A stretch of DNA of 64,000 bases from the NCBI GenBank assembly GCA_964447205.1, contig CAYUSB010000027.1:1-64000 (forward strand), read 5' to 3'. Under the pieces are notes generated by a model. The model worked only from the letters and a program-made list of their open reading frames with translations, made no database searches and was not told the DNA's origin. The position numbers and the translations under genes are program-made. Within the stretch, counting starts at the first letter, position 1, and every line of letters begins with the position of its first letter. Shown one piece after another: positions 52,961 to 61,579 of the stretch. This DNA comes from JAEUKH01 sp964447205 (lineage in GTDB: Bacteria > Myxococcota_A > Polyangia > Polyangiales > Ga0077539).

Positions 52961-55900
52961 TCAGTGCCCCCGGGCGAAGGCCTCGCGCAGGACCTTCCCC
53001 GTGGCGGTGTCCCGGGTGGCGAGATCCGTGGGCGTGGCCTCGGCCACCACCCGGCCCCCGTCGCGACCCCCTCCGGGGCCGAGCTCGAGGATCCAGTCGG
53101 CCGCCGCGAGCACGCTCGGGTGGTGCTCGATGACCACCAGGGAGTCGCCCCGGTCGACGAGGCGCTGCATCACGTCGACGAGGCGGGCCACGTCCTGCAG
53201 GTGCAGGCCCGTGGTGGGTTCGTCGAGCACGTACAGGGTCGAGGCCCCGCCCGTCTGGAGCTCGGTGGCGAGTTTGATCCGTTGGGCCTCGCCCCCCGAC
53301 AGGGTGTGCGAACCCTGGCCGAGGGAGAGGTATCCCACCCCGAGGTCGTGCAGGAGGTCGAGGGCCCGATGCACCTTGGGGACCTGGTAAAACACCTGAC
53401 GGGCCTCCTCGACCGTGAGCCCGAGCACCTCGCCCACGTCGTACCCGTGCAGCTTCACCTCGCGGGTCTCGCGGGTAAACCGGGCCCCGTTGCAGCCCTC
53501 GCAGGCGACGACCACGTCGGGCAAGAAGGCCATCTCGACGTGTTTGACCCCGGCCCCGTCGCACTCCTCGCAGCGCCCCCCTCCCGACTGGGCCGTGGTG
53601 TTGAACGAGAACCGCCCGATGCCCCACCCCCGGGTCCGGGCCTCTTCGGTGGCCGCAAAGAGCTTGCGGACCTCGTCCCACAGGCCCACGTAGGTGGCCG
53701 GGACGCTCCGCGGGGTGCGCCCGATCGGGGACTGATCGATGGCCACGGCCCGCTTGAGGCCCTGCCACCCGTCGAGCCCCTTGTGCGCGAGGGGGGCCTC
53801 GGTCTGGAGCCCGAGTTTGGCCCGCAAGGCCCGCAGGAGGACCTTCTCCACGAGGGTGCTCTTGCCCGCCCCGCTCACCCCGGCCACACACACGAATCGC
53901 CCGAGGGGGACCTTCACCGACGTGCGCTGGAGGTTGTGCCCCTCGGCCCCCTTGAGGCTCAGGGCCGGAACCCCCTTGATCGGTCGTGCCCGGGCCCCCT
54001 CCCCCACCGGCACCCGCAGGGCCCGGGCCGTGGGTCCGTCTCCCGTCAGCACCGTGGAGGCAGGGCCGGCCGAGACCACCCGCCCACCGCCCTTTCCGCC
54101 GCTGGGACCGAGGTCGACCACGAAGTCCGCGGCCCGGATCACCTCGGCGTCGTGTTCGACCACGAGGACGCTGGCCCCCCGGGCCACGAGGGCCCGCATG
54201 GCCGCGATGAGGCGCCCGGTGTCCCGCCCGTGCAGCCCGATGGTGGGCTCGTCGAGGACATACAACACCCCCGTGAGCCCGGCCCCGATCTGGGCCGCGA
54301 GTCGCAGCCGCTGCATCTCGCCCCCCGACAGGGTGTTGGCCCTGCGGTCGAGGGTGAGGTAGTCGAGCCCGAGGTCGAGCAGGGTGGCCAGCTTCGAGGC
54401 CAACTGGGCCCGCGGGGCCTCGGCGATGAGGGCCTCACGGGCCCCGAGGGTGAGCCCCTGGAGGGCGGCCCGGAGCTCGCCCGGGGTGCAGGTCATGGCC
54501 TCGTAGAAGCGCAGGCTCCCGAGACGGACGGCCCGGGGCACGGGGCCGAGGCGCGTGCCGTCGCAGCCCTCGCAGGGGTCTCCGTCGCTGTCGACCCCGC
54601 TCCCCTCGCAGCGGGTGCATCGCCCCTGCGGGGTGTTGAACGAGAAGTGCCGCGGGTCGAGCTCGGGCACCCCGAACCCGCAGCTCGGACACGCCCTCCG
54701 CGTACTGAACCGTTGGGGCTCGCCGACCTTGCCCGTGCGCTCGTCGCGTTCGACCACGCAGTGCCCTTCGGCGAGGGACACGGCCCGACGCAGGAGCCCC
54801 ACCAGGGCCTCGGGCTGCCCCGCCGTAGCCCGTCCGAGCCAGAGCCACACGTCGTGCTCCTTGCTCTTCTTCAGCTCTGGGACCTTGTGCGGCTCGAAGT
54901 CCTCCCCGTCGACCCGGACGGCTTCGATCCCGGCCTTGCGTGCCCGCTCAAAGACCTCCCCGTGCAGGCCCTTCCGGCCCTGCACCACGGGAGCGAACAC
55001 CGAGAGGTTGGCCTCGGGAGGCATGGCCCCGCGGAGCTCGTCGGCGATGGACTCGGGGCTCCGGGCCCCGATGGGCAGGTCGCACTTGGGACAGTACGGG
55101 GTGGCCGCCCGGGCATAGAGGAGCCGGAGGTAGTGGGCCACCTCGGTGACCGTGGCCACGGTGCTCATGGCCCCGGCCCGGGCCGTTCGCTGCTCCAGGG
55201 AGATGGCGGGGGGGATGCCCACGATCCGGTCGACGTCCGCCCGCCCCAGGGAGGGCAGGTACTGCCGGGCGTAGGGGGACAGGGTCTCGAGGAAACGCCG
55301 CTGCCCCTCGGCGTAGATCACGTCGAACGCGAGCGAGCTCTTGCCCGAACCCGACGGACCCGTGACGGCCACCAGACACTCCCGGGGGATGGCGAGGTGT
55401 GGGATCTGGAGGGTGTGCTCGCGGGCTCCATCGATGAGGATGGCGTCGGGTACGGTGATCTCGCCCCGCGGTCGATCGAGGGCTCCGGCCACGGCCGACG
55501 GAGCCGCACGGTCGAGGGCCGTCTTGAGGAACGGAGCGAAACGCGACCGGGAAGAGGCCGCGACCTTCTCGGGGGTTCCTTCGACCACGATCTCGCCGCC
55601 GCCTTCGGAGGCCTCGGGGCCGAGGTCGACGACCCAGTCGGCCCGGGCGGCCACGTAGGGGTCGTGTTCGACCACCACCACGGTGACCCCGCGGGCCACG
55701 AGGGCGTCGAGGGTGTCGAAGACCCGGGCCACGTCGCGGCGGTGCAGGCCGGTGGTGGGTTCGTCGAGGAGGACGAGGGTCCCGGGGCGGGCTTCGACGA
55801 GGGCGGCCGCGAGCTTGAGGCGTTGGGCCTCGCCGCCGGAGAGGGTCGACAGGCTCTGCCCCACCCGGAGGTACCCGAGGCCCACCGAGCGCATCAGCCC

Positions 55901-58261
55901 GAGGGCGGCCACCAGGGGGGCGTCGTCAGAGAAGTGTTCGGCCAGGGCGTCGGCGCTCATCTCCAGGACGTCGGCGATGGAGACCCCCCGGACCCGCACC
56001 TCCAACACCTCATCGCGGAACCTCCGCCCCTGGCAGTCGGGGCAACGGAAGCTCACGTCGGCCAGAAACTGCATCTCGACCGTCTCGTACCCCGCCCCCT
56101 CGCAGGTGGGGCAGCGCCCACCCTCGACGTTGAACGAGAAGGTCTTGGGGCTGTACCCCCGGGCCTTGGACTCCGGGCAGGCCGCGAACCGCTGCCGGAT
56201 GCGCTCGTAGAGCTTGAGGTACGTCGCGGGGTTTCCGCGGGTGGTGCGCCCGAGGGGCCCCTGGTCGACGTAGTGGACGTCGCGCAGGGACTCGGCCCCG
56301 TCGAGGGCGTCGTACGGGAGCGGTTCGAGCGACTGGACGGGCAGGGCCCGGGCGGCCAGGGCCCGGGTCACGGCGGGGAAGAGGGTCTCGCCGACGAGGG
56401 AGCTCTTGCCCGAGCCCGACACCCCTGTCACCACGGTCAACACCTTGAGCGGAACCCGCAGGGTCACCCCCTTGAGGTTGTGCCCGCGGGCCCCGTGGAG
56501 GATGAGCCAGTCCGTGGCCTTTCGCCGCGTCTCTCGCGCAGGACCCCTGGCGCGGAGGGCCTCCCCCGTCGGGGTCTGGGCCTCCAGCAGGGCCGACGGA
56601 GAGCCGTCAAACACGATGGTCCCTCCGGCCTCGCCCGCGTCGGGTCCGAGCTCCACCACCCGGTCGGCCGCGGCGATGACGTCGAGGTCGTGTTCGATCA
56701 CGAGGGCCACGTTGCCGTGGGCTGCGATCCCACGGGCCACCCCGATGAGCCGGGCGGCGTCGCGGGGGTGGAGCCCCGCCGTAGGTTCGTCGAGGACCAT
56801 GAGGGTCCCGGTGAGGGAGGTCCCGAGGGCGGCGGTGAGGGCCACCCGCTGAACCTCGCCCCCCGACAGGGTACGAGACGCCCGGTCGAGGGTGAGGTAA
56901 CCCACCCCGACGTCGTCGAGGTACCCGAGGCGGGTACGGATCTCCTGGGCGATGCGGTCGGTGGGCTCGTCGATGGGTCCGAGCTCGGCGAGGCGGTCAC
57001 GCAGGAGCCCGACGGGGCTGGCCGCGGCCTCGGTGATCGACAGACCGCAGACGTGGTAGCGGGAGACCTCCCCGCGGAGCCGGGTTCCACCGCAGGCGGG
57101 GCACGGGATGTAGCGCCGAAAGCGCGAGAGAAAGACCCGGACGTGCATCTGGTAGGTCTTGGTCTCCAGCCACTGAAACCACGGGCGGACCCCGTCGAAG
57201 CCCGGGGCCCCTTCGAGCACGGCCGTACGCTGGGTGGGGGTCAGGTCGCACCAGGGTTTGTCGGCAGGGATCCTGGCCTTGGTGCAGTACGCGAGGAGCT
57301 GCTTCTTCTCCCAGGAGGTGACCTTGGAGTTCCACACCTTGATGGCCCCGGCCTTGAGGGACAGGGTGACATCGGGCACGACCTTGTCCCAGTCGATGTC
57401 GATGGTGCGGCCAAACCCGCGGCACTCCCCGCAGGCTCCAAGCGGCGACGCGAACGAGAACAAAGCCGGCGACGGGTCGGGGTAGGTGCGATCGCAGTAC
57501 GCGCAGTCGAGCCCGCGGGAGTACCGCAGCGGGGCCGGAGCCCCCGCGGGATGCACCTCCGCCCGTCGACCCCGGGCCATGGCCGTGGACAGGGCCTCGA
57601 CGAGGCGGGCCCGGTCCTCGGGGCGCAACACGAGTCGGTCGACCACCACGTCGAGCCCCCCCGCGGGGACGACCTCCGAGGGCTTCACGTCGTCGAGGTC
57701 GCGGGTCTCGCCGTGCAGGTACACCCGACGGTAGCCCTCCTCCAGGAGGCGTTCGCGCACCCCGAGGTAACGCTCGGGGTCGATCACTTCGACCCGCCAG
57801 GTGACCACCGCCCGGGGAGCCGTGGGCCCGGCCACCCGGGCCAACACGTCGTCGACGGCCTGGGCCACCGAACCCCGTCGCACCTCGCGGCCGCAGCCCT
57901 CGCAGGTGATGGTCGAAGCCCGCGACCACAAGAGCCGGAGGTAGTCCGCGAGCTCGGTCATCGTCCCGACGGTGCTCCGCGAGGTCCGCACGGGGGCCCC
58001 CCGGTCGACCGCAATGGCCGGCGGAACCGGGTCGAGCGAGCCCACCGGGGGCCGGTCGCGGCGCTCCAGAAACTGCCGGGCGTAGGCCGAGAAGCTCTCC
58101 ACAAAACGCCGCTGGCCCTCGGCGTAGAGGGTGTCGATGCAGAGCGAGCTCTTGCCCGCCCCGGAGACCCCCGCCACCACCACGAGCTCTCCCGGAGCGA
58201 GGTCGAGGTCGATGCCACGGAGGTTGTGCGTGCGGGCGTCGCGGAGGCGGGTAGGTTCCAT
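52961..58261 (-). CDS. uvrA: Tandem (double-length) excinuclease ABC subunit UvrA
   Basis: 1766 aa, about twice the usual ~940. It carries four complete ATPase cassettes in two UvrA halves. Walker A motifs: GVSGAGKSS (~res 31), GVSGSGKSS (~615), GPSGSGKSS (~970), GVSGAGKST (~1465). Signatures: LSGGEVQRV (~465), LSGGEAQRLKLA (~807), LSGGEMQRLRLA (~1313), LSGGEAQRIKLA (~1653), each followed by a DEPT(A/T/I)GLH-type D-loop. Zinc-module cysteines are present in each half (CEGCG, CPTCEGAG, CPKC, CPSCG, CEECDGAG), though the first zinc loop in the first half has only one clear CxxC. It should scan DNA for bulky damage with UvrB. Double-length UvrA is known from Chlamydia. The next gene is divergent, 75 bp away. 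Confidence 0.96.
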   Translation of the reverse strand: MEPTRLRDARTHNLRGIDLDLAPGELVVVAGVSGAGKSSLCIDTLYAEGQRRFVESFSAYARQFLERRDRPPVGSLDPVPPAIAVDRGAPVRTSRSTVGTMTELADYLRLLWSRASTITCEGCGREVRRGSVAQAVDDVLARVAGPTAPRAVVTWRVEVIDPERYLGVRERLLEEGYRRVYLHGETRDLDDVKPSEVVPAGGLDVVVDRLVLRPEDRARLVEALSTAMARGRRAEVHPAGAPAPLRYSRGLDCAYCDRTYPDPSPALFSFASPLGACGECRGFGRTIDIDWDKVVPDVTLSLKAGAIKVWNSKVTSWEKKQLLAYCTKARIPADKPWCDLTPTQRTAVLEGAPGFDGVRPWFQWLETKTYQMHVRVFLSRFRRYIPCPACGGTRLRGEVSRYHVCGLSITEAAASPVGLLRDRLAELGPIDEPTDRIAQEIRTRLGYLDDVGVGYLTLDRASRTLSGGEVQRVALTAALGTSLTGTLMVLDEPTAGLHPRDAARLIGVARGIAAHGNVALVIEHDLDVIAAADRVVELGPDAGEAGGTIVFDGSPSALLEAQTPTGEALRARGPARETRRKATDWLILHGARGHNLKGVTLRVPLKVLTVVTGVSGSGKSSLVGETLFPAVTRALAARALPVQSLEPLPYDALDGAESLRDVHYVDQGPLGRTTRGNPATYLKLYERIRQRFAACPESKARGYSPKTFSFNVEGGRCPTCEGAGYETVEMQFLADVSFRCPDCQGRRFRDEVLEVRVRGVSIADVLEMSADALAEHFSDDAPLVAALGLMRSVGLGYLRVGQSLSTLSGGEAQRLKLAAALVEARPGTLVLLDEPTTGLHRRDVARVFDTLDALVARGVTVVVVEHDPYVAARADWVVDLGPEASEGGGEIVVEGTPEKVAASSRSRFAPFLKTALDRAAPSAVAGALDRPRGEITVPDAILIDGAREHTLQIPHLAIPRECLVAVTGPSGSGKSSLAFDVIYAEGQRRFLETLSPYARQYLPSLGRADVDRIVGIPPAISLEQRTARAGAMSTVATVTEVAHYLRLLYARAATPYCPKCDLPIGARSPESIADELRGAMPPEANLSVFAPVVQGRKGLHGEVFERARKAGIEAVRVDGEDFEPHKVPELKKSKEHDVWLWLGRATAGQPEALVGLLRRAVSLAEGHCVVERDERTGKVGEPQRFSTRRACPSCGFGVPELDPRHFSFNTPQGRCTRCEGSGVDSDGDPCEGCDGTRLGPVPRAVRLGSLRFYEAMTCTPGELRAALQGLTLGAREALIAEAPRAQLASKLATLLDLGLDYLTLDRRANTLSGGEMQRLRLAAQIGAGLTGVLYVLDEPTIGLHGRDTGRLIAAMRALVARGASVLVVEHDAEVIRAADFVVDLGPSGGKGGGRVVSAGPASTVLTGDGPTARALRVPVGEGARARPIKGVPALSLKGAEGHNLQRTSVKVPLGRFVCVAGVSGAGKSTLVEKVLLRALRAKLGLQTEAPLAHKGLDGWQGLKRAVAIDQSPIGRTPRSVPATYVGLWDEVRKLFAATEEARTRGWGIGRFSFNTTAQSGGGRCEECDGAGVKHVEMAFLPDVVVACEGCNGARFTRETREVKLHGYDVGEVLGLTVEEARQVFYQVPKVHRALDLLHDLGVGYLSLGQGSHTLSGGEAQRIKLATELQTGGASTLYVLDEPTTGLHLQDVARLVDVMQRLVDRGDSLVVIEHHPSVLAAADWILELGPGGGRDGGRVVAEATPTDLATRDTATGKVLREAFARGH

Positions 58262-58336
58262 GAGGGTCTGTGGGCTTCGGGGTCTTCGATGCGAGCAGGG
58301 GTCGTGCGGGGGCGTCCAGGCCGTGGTAGGCCAGGG

Positions 58337-59434
58337 ATGGTGCGCGTACGATGCGGTTGGCGAGGACTCGGGGTGATTCTGGTGCTCAGCGCCCCAGTCC
58401 AGGCTCAACCCCGCCGATCGAACGCCGACGGGGGACTAGACATACGCGCAGTCTCGCCCGCCGTCGAGGCCGCCCTCGGTCAAGCCCGGGCCGCCATCGA
58501 ACGCGGCGAAGCGTCCCAGGCCATCACCCTTCTCGACGCACTTTCGGTACGTGACCGACGCGACGAGTCTGTCATCGCGCTTCGGGCCATCGCGGAGTGG
58601 GAGGGGTTGGCGGTTCCGGTAGAGCCGGGGGGAGCGGGGACGTTGTCGGCGGCGGGGCGACGGGCCCTCACGGGGCTGACGGCCGTCTTGCGGCGTTGGA
58701 CCGCGGAGCATCCCGACGACCCCATGGCCGCCCAGACCCTGGGCCGGGTTCTCCTCAGCCAGAGCGACCTGTCCGGAGCCGAAGATCCCCTCGCCCGGTA
58801 CACCCGCCTCCGCCCCCGCGACCCCGTCGGGTGGAACGACCTGGCCATGCTGCGGGTAGCCCTGCGGCGTTTCCCCGAGGCCGAAGACAACCTCGAGTCC
58901 GCCGTGGCACTCGGGCCCGCAGACGCCGACCCCTGGAGCAACCTCGGGGCCGTACGCCTCGCCCGGGGAAACCCCACCCGGGCCGTGGCGGCCTTCCGTC
59001 AGGCGGTCGAGCTCGCCCCCACCCAGGCCCGCTACCACGCCGACCTCGGGGCCGCCCTCCTGGCCGCGGGCGAGCCGACCCACGCGGTCGAGAGCCTGCA
59101 ACGGGCCGTGGCCCTGCGCCCCGGAGAGGGAGTCCTCCTGGCCACCCTCGGGTACGCACTGCACGTGGCCCGCCGCTCCGACGAGGCCCTCGCTGCCCTC
59201 CGCCGGGCCACCGTCCTCAGCCCCCGCTCCGTCACCGCCTGGAACAACCTCGCCGCCGTCCTCGCGGCCCGCGGAGACCGCCCCGCAGCCCGCGAGGCCC
59301 TCGGCCGGGCCCTGGCCCTGAGCCCCGACGATCCCCGGCTTTTGGCCCAACGGGAGGCCCTGGCCGGCCCCGAGCCCGCCTCCCCTCCGGCGCCTTCGGC
59401 GCCTTCCCGCACCCCGCCGACGCTTCCCCGATGA
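58337..59434 (+). CDS. Secreted TPR protein
   Basis: 365 aa from the ATG at 58337 (a GTG follows directly). Signal peptide VRCGWRGLGVILVLSAPVQA, cleavage before QPRRS. Residues ~130-330 are tetratricopeptide repeats: PVGWNDLAMLRVALRRFPEA, ADPWSNLGAVRLARGNPTRA, ARYHADLGAALLAAGEPTHA and VTAWNNLAAVLAARGDRPAA. The end is Pro/Ala-rich. TPR proteins scaffold protein interactions; the partner is unknown. It starts a co-directional run with a PP2C phosphatase 38 bp later. Confidence 0.88.
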   Translation: MVRVRCGWRGLGVILVLSAPVQAQPRRSNADGGLDIRAVSPAVEAALGQARAAIERGEASQAITLLDALSVRDRRDESVIALRAIAEWEGLAVPVEPGGAGTLSAAGRRALTGLTAVLRRWTAEHPDDPMAAQTLGRVLLSQSDLSGAEDPLARYTRLRPRDPVGWNDLAMLRVALRRFPEAEDNLESAVALGPADADPWSNLGAVRLARGNPTRAVAAFRQAVELAPTQARYHADLGAALLAAGEPTHAVESLQRAVALRPGEGVLLATLGYALHVARRSDEALAALRRATVLSPRSVTAWNNLAAVLAARGDRPAAREALGRALALSPDDPRLLAQREALAGPEPASPPAPSAPSRTPPTLPR

Positions 59435-59472
59435 TCCCAGGGGGCGGTGTCTGGTAGAGTCCTGCCAAGGCC

Positions 59473-60240
59473 ATGGCGCTGTATCGTTCTCATGGGCATA
59501 CCGATGTGGGGCGTGTGCGCAAGCACAACGAAGACGCCTTCCTCATCGATGAAAACCTCCACCTTTACGTGGTCTGCGACGGCCTCGGCGGACACGCCGC
59601 GGGCGAGATTGCCAGCGAGGAGACCGTCTATACCATTCGCGCCTGGGTGCGCCGCGAGCTGTCCAAGATCGAGGGCTTGCTCCTCGACCCCTACGACCAG
59701 GAGCTCCAGTCTCAAGCCGAGAAGATCCTCGCCACAGCCGTCCAGGCCGCGACGTACATGGTCCACTCCATGGCCGAGTTCGACGAGACCAAGGCCGGGA
59801 TGGGCACGACCACCTCGGTCCTGCTCCTGCTCGGCCGGGTGGCCGTCGTAGCCCAGGTCGGCGACAGCCGGATCTACCTCGCCCGCGACGGCCAGATCGC
59901 GCAGATCACCGACGACCACACCCTCGTGGCCATGCAGATCCGCGAGGGGATGATCACCGAGGAGGAGGCCAGACACGCCCCCCACCGCAACGTGATCACC
60001 CGGGCCGTAGGCTCCCACGAGTACGTCGAGGTCGACACCCGGGTCGTCGAGACCGTCCCGGGCGACCGCTTCCTGGTGTGCACCGACGGCCTCCACGGGT
60101 ACTTCGACGACACCGACGAGCTGCTCGAGTACCTCGCCCTCCCGGCCGAGCAGGCCGCCAAGAGCCTCATCGACACGGCCATCGCCCGCGGCGGACGCGA
60201 CAACATCACCGCCATCGTGGTCGAGGTCGAAGAGGTCTGA
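59473..60240 (+). CDS. PP2C-type serine/threonine protein phosphatase
   Basis: 255 aa. Metal-binding motifs: NEDAFLIDENLH, VVCDGLGGHAAGEIAS, VGDSRIYLARDGQ, VCTDGLHGYFDD and GRDNITAIVVEV, all with the aspartates conserved, so it should be active. It dephosphorylates Ser/Thr sites set by Hanks-type kinases, which are frequent in myxobacteria, but no kinase gene is present here. Cytosolic, no signal. Between a TPR protein and two lipoproteins. Confidence 0.95.
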   Translation: MALYRSHGHTDVGRVRKHNEDAFLIDENLHLYVVCDGLGGHAAGEIASEETVYTIRAWVRRELSKIEGLLLDPYDQELQSQAEKILATAVQAATYMVHSMAEFDETKAGMGTTTSVLLLLGRVAVVAQVGDSRIYLARDGQIAQITDDHTLVAMQIREGMITEEEARHAPHRNVITRAVGSHEYVEVDTRVVETVPGDRFLVCTDGLHGYFDDTDELLEYLALPAEQAAKSLIDTAIARGGRDNITAIVVEVEEV

Positions 60241-60273
60241 GGGCCTCACGGGCCCTCCGCACCCTTGGTTCTG

Positions 60274-61503
60274 ATGCGCCCCCTCCGCACCCTCCCGGCC
60301 CTGCTCGTCGCCCTCGTCCCGTGGTTCGGGGGCTGCGGCAGCCGCACAGGCCTCGGCGACGAGTCGTTCCGCTCGGACGACGTGTTCTGCGCCGACGCCT
60401 CGTGGCGGGCTCGCCCGGGAGCCCCCCTGCGACTCTACGCGGGCGTCCCCCGGAGGCTGCGCGGCCAGGCCCAATGGCGCGTGCTCTCGGCGCCCCCCGG
60501 GGCCTCCACGCGGCTCACCAGCGACGGGGGCGAAGACGCCACCTTCCTCGCCGACCTCGAGGGCGACTACCTCATCGAGGTGGCCCTGCCCCAATCTGGC
60601 CCGACCGATGCGGGAGACGGGTTGGTCCGCTGCACCCTGCGGGTCACGGTCCGGGCCTCGGGCCCCGTGGCCGTGTGCCCCCCCGACCTCGTGACCCAAC
60701 CCCTGCGCCGGGTTCAGCTCGTGGGGGACGCCCAGGCCGACCGCGGGATCGACACGGCGGGCTGGTCCCTCTTCGAGGCCCCCCCGGGCAGCGGACGCCC
60801 CGCCCCCTCCCCCGACGACGGCCCCCGGGCCGGGTTCACCCCCGACGTCGCGGGAGACTTCGTCCTGCGCCTGATGGTCACCGACGACGACGGCGAGCGC
60901 GACCAGTGCACCACCGTCGTGCGGGCCGTCCCCCTGGAGGGCCTGCGGGTCGAGCTGAGCTGGGATCCCCCTGGACGGTCCTGCCCCCAAAACCCCGGGG
61001 CCGCCTGCGACTCCAGCGACGTCGACCTCCACCTCCTGCGGGCCTCGCGGGGAATGGGCTGGGGTACGGGGGACGACTGCCACTGGCTCAACTGCAACAG
61101 CGCCGCCCGCCGGACTCTCTCCTGGAGCCTCCCGGGCCTCGCCGACGACCCCCGCCTCGACCTCGACGACGTGACCGGCCACGGCCCCGAAAACGTCAAC
61201 ATCGACCGCCCCTCCGAGCGCTCCTACCGGGTCGGGGTGCACTACTACGCCTCCGACGGAGCCGGGCCCCAGGCCGCCACCCTCACCTTGTACTGCGGCG
61301 GCCCCACCCCCGTCACCCGCCTCGGCCCCATCACCCTCCGCAACCCGGGCCGTCCCGACGAGGGCGATTTCTGGATCGCCGCCGACGTCCTGCCCGACAG
61401 CTCCCCCGCGGGGTGCACCGTGCGCCCGATCCTCCGGGGCCGTGACCCCTGGATCGTGCCCTACGCCCAGGCCCGCCTCAACCCAGGACCACCCCCTCCC
61501 TGA
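60274..61503 (+). CDS. Secreted lipoprotein with PKD-like beta-sandwich domains
   Basis: 409 aa from the ATG at 60274. Lipobox WFGGC at the end of the signal peptide. Two repeated beta-sandwich units (about residues 35-130 and 135-230: QAQWRVLSAPPGASTRLTSD, DTAGWSLFEAPPGSGRPAPS) look like PKD/Big-type folds, each ending in a Cys-Thr strand (RCTLRVTV, QCTTVV). The C-terminal half resembles a DUF/PPC-like sandwich (SSDVDLHLLRA, VNIDRPSERSYRVGVHYY) shared with other myxobacterial surface proteins. Function unknown. Confidence 0.78.
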   Translation: MRPLRTLPALLVALVPWFGGCGSRTGLGDESFRSDDVFCADASWRARPGAPLRLYAGVPRRLRGQAQWRVLSAPPGASTRLTSDGGEDATFLADLEGDYLIEVALPQSGPTDAGDGLVRCTLRVTVRASGPVAVCPPDLVTQPLRRVQLVGDAQADRGIDTAGWSLFEAPPGSGRPAPSPDDGPRAGFTPDVAGDFVLRLMVTDDDGERDQCTTVVRAVPLEGLRVELSWDPPGRSCPQNPGAACDSSDVDLHLLRASRGMGWGTGDDCHWLNCNSAARRTLSWSLPGLADDPRLDLDDVTGHGPENVNIDRPSERSYRVGVHYYASDGAGPQAATLTLYCGGPTPVTRLGPITLRNPGRPDEGDFWIAADVLPDSSPAGCTVRPILRGRDPWIVPYAQARLNPGPPPP

Positions 61504-61579
61504 GGGACGTCCCCGCGGCCCCGCGGCCGCGCGCGATGCGTCGGTGACAGGACACCGCATCGTCTGGCATGGTCGCAGG

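Noticed and set aside
52964..59434. A 2156-codon plus-strand frame across uvrA
   Set aside because: It is antisense shadow through uvrA. Only its last part, from 58337, codes a real protein (TPR), which begins with its own signal peptide.
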